Assembly: GCF_047275745.1 (NCBI RefSeq)
Contig: NZ_JBKQWU010000004.1
Span: 90,557 to 154,556 of the forward strand
Direction: 5' to 3'
Source of the DNA: Amaricoccus sp047275745
GTDB lineage: Bacteria > Pseudomonadota > Alphaproteobacteria > Rhodobacterales > Rhodobacteraceae
DNA length: 64,000 nt
Shown: piece by piece, positions 54,986 through 63,604 of the stretch
Numbering within the stretch: the first letter of the stretch is position 1
How the letters are laid out: every line of letters starts with the position of its first letter
Made by a program: the position numbers and the translations under genes
Notes under the pieces: generated by a model
Databases searched by the model: none
What the model saw: the letters and a program-made list of their open reading frames with translations, nothing else
Told to the model about the DNA's origin: nothing

Positions 54986-56650
54986 ATGCCAACGATCATC
55001 GTCGACGGCGAGTCCTATGAAGGTGGGCCCGAGGATGACACCGTCCTGATCTGGGCGAACGACGTGGTCGGCGATGGCGGCGGGGGCGACGACTGGCTCT
55101 CCACGCGTTTCCTGTCCGAGACCGCCGCTGGCGTCAACCTGTCCACCCGGCAGATCGGCGGGACCGGCAATGATTATCTGAGGGCCGCGATGGGCCTCGA
55201 AGGCACGCCTGAGGACCACGATGTCCCGCTGTCGATGTCGGGGACATTCGAAGGAGGCGATGGTAACGACGGCATCTGGGTCGATTTCAACGCTGCCAAT
55301 GCCGACCAGTTCGTCACCGTCGATGCCGGCGACGGCGACGATCGAGTCACCGTCAGCCAAGTTGTACCTAACCAGTTGGGTTTCAACAATAAAACCCACC
55401 ACCTGGAATCCGCCGTCCGGGCCGGAGATTGCGACGATGCAATTTCGGTGTTGTTGCGTCTAGGCGATCGTTACGAAACTTTGCCCGGAGAAGGCGGAGC
55501 ATCGTCCACCGTGCACGGCTCGGACGGCGCCGATACTATCACGTCCGAGGTTCATTCGTTTTGGTCTGACGCCGGGGCGGAGAACTTCGTCTATGGCGGT
55601 GACGGCGAGGATGAGATCTTGGCGATCGCATGGGGCGGAGAGCCCTCATACAACCGGGTGCGGGGCGGTGAGGGCGATGACCGGATCGAGATGAACGCGG
55701 TGACCAATTCGGCGACGGGCGACGCGGGGAACGACACAATCTCCGCGCTCGGTTCAGCCAACCACGGCTTGGCCCATAACGACATCTCTGGTGACGAAGG
55801 CGACGACCGGCTCGAGATCGAGGCCAGGTCGAGCACCGGAACCGCGGCGAATTCCGGCACTGGCGGCGAGGGCGACGACTGGATCGAGATGGTGGCCGAC
55901 TCGGACACCGGAACCGCGACGAATTCCGCCACTGGCGACGCCGGAAATGATACGATCTCCGTGATCGGGAGAAACTACGGTGGCTCGTCCTTTAACGACA
56001 TCTCTGGCGGCGAGGGCAACGACCGACTGACTGCCCGGATGGAACACACCCATCCGAACAGATACGCCGATCGCGCGGTCAACTGGGTCGATGGGGGCGC
56101 CGGCGATGACCGGATCACCGGCATCGGGATCATCGACCGAGCTTTCGACTCCTTTTCCGAGCTCTATGGCCGCGAAGGCGACGACCACATCACCGCGCGG
56201 GGTGGGTCCGACAACATCCTCGCTGGCAACCAGGGCGACGACACCTTGCGTGGTGGCGGAAGTTCAGACCGGCTGATTGGCGGGCAGGGCGCGGATTCTC
56301 TGCGCGGAGGCGGTGGCGATGACGAATTCGTCTTCATGTCGCCGCGCGGTTCGCTCGAGGAGCGAGATCGGATCGCGGACTTCACGCAAGGCAGAGACCT
56401 CATCGACATCTCCGCCATCGACGCCAATGTCTTCCGGACCGGCAACCAGGCCTTCATCTTCAACGACCTCAATGACTTCAACGACTTCAACGAGGCCACC
56501 GGCACCGGCCGCGCCTGGGTCGAGGAAGACCCCGACACCAACGGCACCCTGCTCTACGCCGACACCGGCCGGGGCATCCTCGTCGTCGCGATCCGCGACG
56601 GGCAGGACATGGATGCCTCGGACTACTGGGCGTTCGACTTCGTGCTCTGA
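54986..56650 (+). CDS. RTX-repeat protein, paralogue 4 of 7 (longest)
   Basis: A 554-aa RTX protein, the longest of the family. It has an A-type N-terminus (LIWANDVVGDGGGGDDWLST, AAGVNLSTRQIGGTGNDYL). It carries additional beta-roll units in the middle (GDEGDDRLEIEARSSTGTAA then GGEGDDWIEMVADSDTGTAT), a local duplication of the G-E-G-D-D-x-I-E-M-x-x-x-S-D-T-G-T-A-T block. The C-terminal domain has an extra N-D-L/F repeat (DLNDFNDFNEATGTG) and ends DYWAFDFVL, the most divergent tail of the set. The central section is visibly less GC-rich. Same ribosome site (TCAGGGATAAACACG) as paralogues 6 and 7. Confidence 0.85.
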   Translation: MPTIIVDGESYEGGPEDDTVLIWANDVVGDGGGGDDWLSTRFLSETAAGVNLSTRQIGGTGNDYLRAAMGLEGTPEDHDVPLSMSGTFEGGDGNDGIWVDFNAANADQFVTVDAGDGDDRVTVSQVVPNQLGFNNKTHHLESAVRAGDCDDAISVLLRLGDRYETLPGEGGASSTVHGSDGADTITSEVHSFWSDAGAENFVYGGDGEDEILAIAWGGEPSYNRVRGGEGDDRIEMNAVTNSATGDAGNDTISALGSANHGLAHNDISGDEGDDRLEIEARSSTGTAANSGTGGEGDDWIEMVADSDTGTATNSATGDAGNDTISVIGRNYGGSSFNDISGGEGNDRLTARMEHTHPNRYADRAVNWVDGGAGDDRITGIGIIDRAFDSFSELYGREGDDHITARGGSDNILAGNQGDDTLRGGGSSDRLIGGQGADSLRGGGGDDEFVFMSPRGSLEERDRIADFTQGRDLIDISAIDANVFRTGNQAFIFNDLNDFNDFNEATGTGRAWVEEDPDTNGTLLYADTGRGILVVAIRDGQDMDASDYWAFDFVL

Positions 56651-56900
56651 GGCTCGAAGGGGCGCGTCGCGCGCGCGTCCCGCTCCGCCCGCGGGTTTTA
56701 AGACCAACGGATTCCGTGACCCCTGTGTCGCGGGCCCGCCAGGGGGGTGCGATGACGCCACGCGCATCGATCCGACTGCCCTCCGCGGATCGGTGCGGAA
56801 CGCTCATTCCCTCCACCCGCGCGCCTCGCCCACGCGGCGGTTCCTCCGCCAGCGATACGTTTTGTCGCGGTGATCCCTCGTTGCAAAGGGCCCGAATGCC
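56651..56900. other. Long intergenic spacer before RTX paralogue 5
   Basis: With the promoter that follows, the gap to paralogue 5 is 339 nt, longer than the ~180-205 nt spacers elsewhere in the array and unlike them in sequence. Near its start is an imperfect GC hairpin (GGGGCGCG ... CGCGTCCC, 56659-56681) like those after the other copies. No gene is seen in it. Confidence 0.55.
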
Positions 56901-56930
56901 TTGATCGATAGGCGAAATTCCGCCTATGAA
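56901..56930 (+). promoter_or_regulatory. Distinct promoter of RTX paralogue 5 with overlapping palindrome
   Basis: TTGATC (56901-56906), 18-nt spacer, TATGAA (56925-56930). A perfect inverted repeat ATAGGCG-N6-CGCCTAT (56908-56927) fills the spacer and reaches into the -10, a classical repressor position. None of the sister promoters has it. Confidence 0.55.
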
Positions 56931-56989
56931 GGGGCAATTCAGAGTAAGCCGGAAACAATATTCGTCGTTTCCGGTGAAGGAGGGACTTA

Positions 56990-58535
56990 ATGACGACGAT
57001 TATCGAAGACAACGCCAGCCACACAGGCGGCGCGAGGGACGATCTTGTCCTCATCCGTGGAAACAATGTCTTCGCCGATGGCGCGGGTGGCAACGACTGG
57101 CTGAGCGCGCAACTCTACCGACAGACGGCGGCGGGCCTCAGCCTCTCCACCAGCCTGACCGGCGGGGCCGGTCATGATTATCTGATGGCCTCGTTGGGCC
57201 TCGAAGGCGAACCGGAGGACTTTGACATCCCGCTCTCGCTGTCGGCGACGCTCGACGGAGGTGCCGGCAATGACAGTATCTGGGCCGATTTCAACTCGGC
57301 CTATGCCGACCAGTTCGCAAACGTCGACGCCGGCGATGGCGACGACCGGATCACGGTCCGGCAAGACTATCATGCTGAATATAACGGCATCAATGAGACC
57401 CATCGCTCTGAATCCACTGTGCTGGCAGGAAACGGCGATGATGTGATCTCGGTACTGCTCCGAGAAGGCGGCCACACTGGTGTCGCCGATGGGGGGGTTG
57501 GAGCCCTGTCCACCGTCCATGGATCGGGTGGTGCCGACCGGATCACCTCCGATGTGCATTCGGGATCCGGTCCGGAGGCGGAGAACTTCCTCTACGGCGG
57601 TGACGGCGACGACGAGATCTCGGCGATCGCGTACGCGGGCGCCGATTGGGGAGGGGGTCCCGCCTACAATCGGGTTCGGGGCGGCGAAGGCGATGACCGG
57701 ATCGAGATGGAGGCTGGGTCCGACGAAAAGACCTCCACCAACTCGGCCACCGGTGACGCGGGGAACGACACGATCTCGGCCCTTGGCCGGGTCCATTGGG
57801 GTTCGGCCTACAACGACCTTTCGGGTGGTGATGGCGACGACCGGCTGTCCGCGCGGATCGAGACGAGCGACTACGACGACAATATGGCCTTCAACGCGGT
57901 CAACAAGATCGATGGTGGGGAAGGTGACGACCGGATCACCGGGGTCGTGAGCATCGGTGGATCCATCGTTGAGACCGGAGAGTTCCGTTCCGAACTCTAC
58001 GGCCGCGAAGGCGACGACACCATTACCGCGCGGGGCGGGTTCGACAACATTCTCGCCGGCAACCAGGGCGACGACACCTTGCGCGGTTCGGGCAGCACCG
58101 ACCGGCTGATCGGCGGGCAGGGCGCGGATGTGCTGCGCGGCGGCGGCGGTGAGGACGAATTCGTCTTCAAGGGCACCCGCGGCGAGGCGAGCGAACGCGA
58201 CCGCGTCGCCGATTTCTCCCAGGGCGAGGACCGCTTCGACATCTCCGCCATCGACGCCAATGTCTTCCGCGGCGGCAACCAGGCCTTCACNTTTCTCCCA
58301 GGGCGAGGACCGCTTCGACATCTCCGCCATCGACGCCAATGTCTTCCGCGGCGGCAACCAGGCCTTCACCTTCGACGGCGGAACCGGCACCGGCCGCGCA
58401 TGGGTGGAAGAAGACCCGAACGGCAGCGGCAGCCTGCTCCACGCTGACAACGGCCGGGGCATCCTCGTCGTCTCGATCCGCGACGGCGGCGGCATGGACG
58501 CCTCGGACTACGAGGCGAGCGACTTCCTGCTCTGA
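56990..58535 (+). CDS. RTX-repeat protein, paralogue 5 of 7, interrupted by an assembly scar
   Basis: As given, the frame breaks at a single N (58291). The 78 nt before it (58213-58290) are repeated exactly after it (58292-58369). Removing one copy plus the N (79 nt) restores one frame and a 488-aa protein, matching its sisters, so the gene is probably intact in the organism. The N-terminus is MTTIIEDNASHTGG with B-type features (LYRQTAAGLSLSTSLTGG). The beta-roll is standard and the C-terminus (DRVADFSQGEDRFDISAIDAN, DYEASDFLL) is nearly identical to paralogues 1 and 2. A strong ribosome site GAAGGAGGG precedes the ATG, better than in other copies. Confidence 0.82.
58213..58369 (+). repeat. 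78-bp exact duplication around an N (probable contig-join artefact)
   Basis: Two identical 78-nt segments flank one N. This is the pattern left when two overlapping contig ends are joined with a placeholder and not merged. Confidence 0.9.
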
Positions 58536-58660
58536 TCCCGACGGGGGCGCCAGGCGCGTCCCGCTCCGCGTTGAAACGCGCGCGACGCCGACCCGGGGTC
58601 CGGCGTCGCGCCGCCACGGCTGACGCCTGGGTTTTCCCGGGCGCGGCGATCGCTCTGCGA

Positions 58661-58690
58661 TTGACGCGCCGCCGGGGCATGGCGGATAGT
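58661..58690 (+). promoter_or_regulatory. Promoter of RTX paralogue 6
   Basis: TTGACG (58661-58666), 18-nt spacer identical to that of paralogue 4, GATAGT (58685-58690). The 5' leader differs from paralogue 4 by only a few bases. Confidence 0.65.
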
Positions 58691-58737
58691 TTACGAACTT
58701 TAATTTTCGATCACATTTTTTATCAGGGATAAACACG

Positions 58738-60210
58738 ATGCCAACGATCATCGTCGACGGCGAGTCCTATGAAGGTGGGCCCGAGGACGACACCGTCCTC
58801 ATCTGGGCGAACGACGTGGTCGCCGATGGCGGCGGGGGCGATGACTGGCTCTCCACGCGTCTCTTTTATGAGGCCGCCGCTGGCATCAGCCTGTCCACCC
58901 GGCAGATCGGCGGGACCGGCAACGATTATCTGAAAGCCGCGATGAGCCTCGAAGGCCCGCCGGAGGACGATGATATCCCGCTCTCGATGTCGGGAACCTT
59001 CGACGCGGGCGACGGCGACGATGGCATCTGGGCCGAATTCACCTCCGCCTATGCCGACCAGTTTGTCACCGTCGATGCTGGCGACGGTGATGACAGGGTC
59101 ACGGTCAGCCAACCTAGATTTGAACAATGGAGTTTCGACAACGAGAACCACCGTTCCGAATCCGCTGTTCGAGCAGGGGATGGCGACGATGTAGTCTCGG
59201 TCTTTCTCTGGGAAGGCGACTTTGAATCCTTGGCCGACGCCGGGACGGGCGCGATGTCGACGGTCCACGGCTCGGACGGGGCCGACAGGATCACGTCCGA
59301 GGCTCATTCATCCTCTGGCGGCGGGGCCGAAAATTTCCTCTACGGTGGCGACGGCAAGGATGAGATCAAGGCGAGCGCGTCCACCGGCACCTACGAGGGC
59401 CTCGCTGGCCCAGCCTACAACCGCGCGCGAGGCGGTGAGGGCGACGACCGGATCGAGATGGAGGCCACCACGTCAGCCCTCGGTACCCTCACCAATTCAG
59501 CCACTGGCGATGCCGGAAACGATACGATCTCCGTGTACGGTATGAGTTGGTCGGCCTCGGCCCAGAGCGACATCTCCGGTGGCGAGGGCGATGATCGGCT
59601 GACCGCCCGGATCTATGTCGACAACGAGTTTGTCGGTGACTACGTCTACAGCGCGGTCAACAGGGTCGATGGTGGCGCCGGCGAGGACCGGATCACCGGC
59701 ATCATAAGCACGGCCTTCGACCAGGAGACCGGCGACTTCTTTTCCGAACTCCACGGCCGCGAGGGCGACGATCTCATCATCGCCCGGGGCGGATTCGACA
59801 ACATCCTCGCGGGCAACCAGGGCGATGATACGCTGCGTGGCTCGGGCTATTCCGACAGGCTGATTGGCGGGCAGGGCGCGGATGTGCTGAGCGGCGGCGA
59901 AGGCGAGGACGAATTCGTCTTCATGAGCCCGCGCGGCGCGGCGAGCGAGCGTGACCGGATCCTCTATTTCGCCCGAGGCGAGGATCGGATCGATATCTCC
60001 GCCATCGATGCCAATGCCTTCCGGGGCGGCGATCAGGCCTTCCGGTTCGACGGGAGCAGCGGCACCGGCCGCGCCTGGGTCGAGGAAGACCCCGAATCCA
60101 ACGGCGGCCTGCTCTACGCCGACACCGGCCGGGGCATTCTCGTCGTCGCGATCCACGAGGCCGGCAACATGGACGCTTCGGACTACGAGGCGAGGGATTT
60201 CCTGCTCTGA
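58738..60210 (+). CDS. RTX-repeat protein, paralogue 6 of 7
   Basis: A 490-aa RTX protein. The first ~70 residues are nearly identical to paralogue 4 (MPTIIVDGESYEGGPEDD, LIWANDVVADGGGGDDWLST, STRQIGGTGNDYLKAA), while the centre is its own (LDLNN-like loops replaced by PRFEQWSFDNENH; GTYEGLAGPAYNRARGG). The C-terminal domain diverges from copies 1, 2 and 5: DRILYFARGEDRIDISAIDA, FRFDGSSGTG and DYEARDFLL. It has its own promoter and a 3' hairpin-like element. No enzymatic motif. As for its sisters, secretion by a type I exporter encoded elsewhere is inferred from the C-terminus. Confidence 0.85.
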   Translation: MPTIIVDGESYEGGPEDDTVLIWANDVVADGGGGDDWLSTRLFYEAAAGISLSTRQIGGTGNDYLKAAMSLEGPPEDDDIPLSMSGTFDAGDGDDGIWAEFTSAYADQFVTVDAGDGDDRVTVSQPRFEQWSFDNENHRSESAVRAGDGDDVVSVFLWEGDFESLADAGTGAMSTVHGSDGADRITSEAHSSSGGGAENFLYGGDGKDEIKASASTGTYEGLAGPAYNRARGGEGDDRIEMEATTSALGTLTNSATGDAGNDTISVYGMSWSASAQSDISGGEGDDRLTARIYVDNEFVGDYVYSAVNRVDGGAGEDRITGIISTAFDQETGDFFSELHGREGDDLIIARGGFDNILAGNQGDDTLRGSGYSDRLIGGQGADVLSGGEGEDEFVFMSPRGAASERDRILYFARGEDRIDISAIDANAFRGGDQAFRFDGSSGTGRAWVEEDPESNGGLLYADTGRGILVVAIHEAGNMDASDYEARDFLL

Positions 60211-60339
60211 GGCTCGAAGGGGCGTGCCACCGGCGCGTCCCCGCATCTCAATGGAATGCGCCGCGCCGACTCGTGGTCCGGCTTCGCGCGCCGTCACGGC
60301 CGACGCCCGGATTTTCCGGGCGGGCGGATCGCTCCGCGA

Positions 60340-60369
60340 TTGACGCGTCGCTGGGGCATGGCGGATAGT
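60340..60369 (+). promoter_or_regulatory. Promoter of RTX paralogue 7
   Basis: TTGACG (60340-60345), 18-nt spacer, GATAGT (60364-60369), followed by the same AT-rich leader as paralogues 4 and 6. Confidence 0.65.
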
Positions 60370-60416
60370 TTACGAACTTTAATTTTCGATCATGATTTTT
60401 ATCAGGGATAAATACG

Positions 60417-61886
60417 ATGCCAACGATCATCGTCGACGGCGAGGCCTATGAAGGTGGCCCCGGCGGCGACACCGTCCTCGTTCGTGCCAACAACGTCACC
60501 GCGGAGGGCAACCGCGGCGACGACTGGCTCTCCACCCAGCTCTACCGCCAGACGGTGGAGGGCGTCAGCCTCTCGACCGACCTCTTCGGCGAGGCAGGCG
60601 ATGACATCCTCATGACCTCCATGGGCCTCGAGGGCTCCCCGGACGACTACGAGATCCCGCTCTCGATCTCGGCGACCCTCGACGGGGGCGCCGGCGACGA
60701 TGACATCTGGGCCGACTTCAACTCCGCCTTCGCCAGCCAATACGTGACGGCCGACGCCGGTGACGGCGACGATCGGGTCACCATCAGCCAGGCGTTCATC
60801 GACGAGGCCAACAGCGGCAACGAGATGCACCGCTCCGAAGCCATGGTGCTGGCCGGCAATGGCGACGACGTGATCTCGGTTCTGCTCCGGGAAGGCGGCT
60901 ACATCGGCGTGACCGGCGGCGATATCGGTACCCTCTCCACCATCCATGGCTCCGCCGGCGCCGACGACATCACCTCCGATGTCGCCTCATGGTCGGGCGC
61001 CGACGCGGAGAATTCTCTCTACGGCGGTCATGGCGCCGACACGATCAGGGCCATCGCGAGCGCGCGGGCCGATTGGGGCGGGGGCTATGCGTACAATCGG
61101 GTCCGTGGCGGCGAAGGTGACGACCGGATCGAGATGGAAGCCGACGCCGACGAGAGAGCGGCGACCAATTCGGTCACCGGCGACGCCGGGAACGATACGA
61201 TCTCGGTCCTGGGCGTGACGTTATGGGGATCGGCCTACAGTGACATCTCGGGCGGCGCGGGCGACGACCGGCTGACGGCGCGGATCGAGACCTCCAACGA
61301 AAACGTCGAGGATTATCCCGTCACCGCGTTCAACAGCATCGAAGGCGACGCCGGCGACGACCGGATCATCGGCGTCATCAGCCTCGGAGACACCTTCGAC
61401 GAGACCGGCGAGTTCTATTCCGCGCTTTACGGCGGAGCGGGTGACGACCATATCACCGCGCGGGGCGGCTTCGACAATCTCCTCGCGGGCGGCCGGGGCG
61501 ACGACACCCTTCGCGGTTCGGGCAATTCCGACCGGCTGATCGGCGGGCAGGGCGCGGATGTGCTGCGCGGCGGCGGGGGCGAGGACGAGTTCGTCTTCAG
61601 GAGCGCGCGCGGCGAGACGAGCGAGCGCGACCGTGTCGCCGACTTCACCCAGGGCGAGGACCTGATCAACCTCTCCGGCATCGACGCCGATGCGTCCCGG
61701 AGCGGCAACCAGACCTTCAGGTTCGGCGACCTGACCGGCACTACCCGCGCCTGGGTCGAGGAAGATCCCGACTCCAACGGCAGCCTGTTCCACGCCGATA
61801 ACGGCCGGGACGTGTTGGTCATCTCGATCCGCGACGGCGGCGGCATGGATGCCTCGGACTACGAGGCGGGCGACTTCCTGCTCTGA
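60417..61886 (+). CDS. RTX-repeat protein, paralogue 7 of 7
   Basis: A 489-aa RTX protein. Although its promoter and first ~15 codons match paralogues 4 and 6 (MPTIIVDGEAYEGGP), the segment after that is B-type (LVRANNVTAEGNRGDDWLST, LYRQTVEGVSLSTDLFGEAG) like paralogues 2 and 5, so it looks recombinant. C-terminal domain: DRVADFTQGEDLINLSGIDA, QTFRFGDLTGTTRAWVEED, DYEAGDFLL. It is the last copy; a strong hairpin follows and then tRNA-Cys. Calcium-binding, extracellular location and type I export are family inferences. Confidence 0.85.
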   Translation: MPTIIVDGEAYEGGPGGDTVLVRANNVTAEGNRGDDWLSTQLYRQTVEGVSLSTDLFGEAGDDILMTSMGLEGSPDDYEIPLSISATLDGGAGDDDIWADFNSAFASQYVTADAGDGDDRVTISQAFIDEANSGNEMHRSEAMVLAGNGDDVISVLLREGGYIGVTGGDIGTLSTIHGSAGADDITSDVASWSGADAENSLYGGHGADTIRAIASARADWGGGYAYNRVRGGEGDDRIEMEADADERAATNSVTGDAGNDTISVLGVTLWGSAYSDISGGAGDDRLTARIETSNENVEDYPVTAFNSIEGDAGDDRIIGVISLGDTFDETGEFYSALYGGAGDDHITARGGFDNLLAGGRGDDTLRGSGNSDRLIGGQGADVLRGGGGEDEFVFRSARGETSERDRVADFTQGEDLINLSGIDADASRSGNQTFRFGDLTGTTRAWVEEDPDSNGSLFHADNGRDVLVISIRDGGGMDASDYEAGDFLL

Positions 61887-61897
61887 TCGACACTCCC

Positions 61898-61923
61898 GTC
61901 CGCGCCGCTCCGGTGGCGCGGAC
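61898..61923 (+). terminator. Terminator hairpin closing the RTX array
   Basis: Perfect 9-bp stem GTCCGCGCC/GGCGCGGAC with an 8-nt loop, 12 nt after the last RTX stop. Its sequence is unrelated to the hairpins after copies 1-3. Confidence 0.6.
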
Positions 61924-61988
61924 GCCCGCGGCTGGCGCGCGAAACGTGTTGCAAATCCCGCCCCGGCCAGTTAGCTAACCCCTCGCGA

Positions 61989-62062
61989 GGCGACGTGGCG
62001 GAGTGGTGACGCAGCGGATTGCAAATCCGTCCACACCGGTTCGATTCCGGTCGTCGCCTCCA
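61989..62062 (+). tRNA. tRNA-Cys (GCA anticodon)
   Basis: Acceptor GGCGACG/CGTCGCC, D-arm with GGCGGAGTGGT, anticodon loop TTGCAAA (anticodon GCA) between CGGAT-type stem halves, T-arm CCGG TTCGATT CCGG, and encoded CCA (62060-62062). Confidence 0.96.
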
Positions 62063-62180
62063 TTGTTCCAGTTCGATAGCGTCCTGAGCAGGGGACCGGT
62101 GGCTTGTGTCTGAAAGTCCCGGTTTCGGATGCCCTGGTGCATTCATTGACCGCATTTCGCAAGTGGCGAAGGAACTGTGC

Positions 62181-62723
62181 ATGAGGGCACTAGTCGCAGC
62201 GTTGTTCCTCCTAGCGCTTAGCGCATGCTCTACCAACACGCGCCAACTCTCCATCGAGACAAACCCTTCTGGCGCCACATTCTACGAGGAAGGCACCGGC
62301 GCGACGCACCAAGCTCCCATCACTCTGTATTATTCTCTGCCCGAGACCAGCCGTGAAGCCGACGGCTGCTTCACGATCCGCCCCTACGTGATCTACTGGA
62401 CGAGCGGGGCAGCGGTGCAGGGCGCAAACCGGCTGTGTGGGGACAACCTGCAGTGGGCGATGAGATACGATCGCCCCGTGGGCCATCCCAACCTTGCTGC
62501 CGACCTTCGCGTCGCTCAATACCAGCAGGCGCAAGCGCAGTTCTTAGCGCAGCAGCAACAATTGGCGGCCGCGGAGACGCTTGCGGCGATCGCAGGGACC
62601 GCCGTGCAGGGCTTGGCCAACAACCAGACGGCGCAAGTTAGCGCCCCGCAAATCATGCAGGAGCGGCGGGTTCGTTGTAGTTCTAGGGTCGTGTTCAGTA
62701 CCATCTACACCGACTGCAATTAG
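62181..62723 (+). CDS. Small lipoprotein with PEGA-like segment
   Basis: A 180-aa predicted lipoprotein. The start at 62181 gives a short signal peptide MRALVAALFLLALSAC with lipobox LSAC, so Cys16 would be acylated; AAGGAA lies upstream. Residues ~20-35 (QLSIETNPSGATFYEEG) resemble a PEGA-type surface motif. Later comes a Gln/Ala-rich helix (QYQQAQAQFLAQQQQLAAAE). Base composition is lower in GC than the core genes and codon use is less biased, consistent with accessory DNA. It sits between tRNA-Cys and a decayed insertion sequence. Function unknown. Confidence 0.75.
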   Translation: MRALVAALFLLALSACSTNTRQLSIETNPSGATFYEEGTGATHQAPITLYYSLPETSREADGCFTIRPYVIYWTSGAAVQGANRLCGDNLQWAMRYDRPVGHPNLAADLRVAQYQQAQAQFLAQQQQLAAAETLAAIAGTAVQGLANNQTAQVSAPQIMQERRVRCSSRVVFSTIYTDCN

Positions 62724-63273
62724 CCGAGGGGGGGGTGAACTGTCACGCAACCCAAGAATCTGCCTGGGCTGGAAACTATATCCGTGGATGTTCGTTGTGC
62801 TTTCTGCGGTCGTGCCCCGGGGCGCGGTGTAGCTGGCGGCGGTCATCGGGTTTCTCGGTAGGGTCGGGTTGCGACAGCCAACCTGAACCGAGGGATGCCC
62901 CGATGACCAAACCCGTGATGGACTTGCGCGCTCTGGTGGAAAAGAGCTCTAATGCCGACCTGCTGCGCGAGATGCTCTTGGAGGCGGTCGCGCAGCGATC
63001 ATTCGATCCGGTGGATCGAATGAAGGCGGAAAGAGGCCGGAGGCCGGCTTCGCCGCCGAGCGGTTGATGGAGCTCGAGGTGGGCGCGAAGACTGGCGCGG
63101 AATACGGCGAGAAGTCTTCCGACCGTCTGGCTCAGCGTAACGGCTATCGTGACCGGGACTGGCAAACCCGGGCTGGCAGCGTCGAGCTGCGGATCCCTGG
63201 TTCGCGCATCGGATCCTACTTCCCTTCGTTCCTCGAGCCGCGCCGGTCCGTCGAGAAGGCGCTGACCGCGTTC

Positions 63274-63297
63274 GCCATTGTCTCTCGGACCGATGGC
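63274..63297. repeat. Short palindromic insert 1 in the transposase pseudogene
   Basis: GCCATTG ... CGATGGC (inverted with one wobble), followed by a further ATGGCTCAC. It interrupts the frame where the transposase should read from KALTA to QEAYV. Confidence 0.5.
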
Positions 63298-63527
63298 GTT
63301 CCAATGGCTCACTCCAGGAGGCCTACGTCCATGGGGTCTCGACCCGCGCGATGGATGACCTCGTGCACGCCATGGGCGGTACCGGGATTTCCAAGAGCGC
63401 GGTCAGCCGGCTCTGCGAGGAGCTCGACGAGAGGGTGGATGCCTTTCTGACCCGGCCCATCGAGGGCGAATGGCCCCCTACCTCTGGATCGACGCCACCT
63501 ATCTGAAGGCACGCCAGGGCGGCGTTC

Positions 63528-63550
63528 GCCATCGCGCTCGAACCGGTGGC
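63528..63550. repeat. Short palindromic insert 2 in the transposase pseudogene
   Basis: GCCATCG ... CGGTGGC, again followed by ATGGCTCAC. It interrupts the transposase after KARQGG. Confidence 0.5.
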
Positions 63551-63581
63551 GCCTCGATGGCTCACCGTCAGCGTCGCGCTC

Positions 63582-63604
63582 GCCATTGTGCTCGCACCAA
63601 TGGC
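63582..63604. repeat. Short palindromic insert 3 in the transposase pseudogene
   Basis: GCCATTG ... CAATGGC, a perfect 7-bp inverted repeat followed by ATGGCTCGC. It lies 54 bp after insert 2, just before the VGVNTDGRREV block. Confidence 0.5.

Noticed and set aside
56990..58447. Treating RTX paralogue 5 as a true frameshifted pseudogene
   Set aside because: The break coincides with an N and an exact 78-bp duplication. Removing the artefact restores a normal-length gene.
50756..61886. Periodic repeats that might be read as a CRISPR array or satellite DNA
   Set aside because: The repeats are in-frame, encode GGxGxDxIx nonapeptides, vary in every unit and have no constant repeat plus unique spacer structure. 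No cas genes are present.
61989..62062. An attachment-site duplication of the tRNA-Cys 3' end
   Set aside because: No second copy of the 3' tRNA sequence is seen downstream within the window, and no integrase gene is present.
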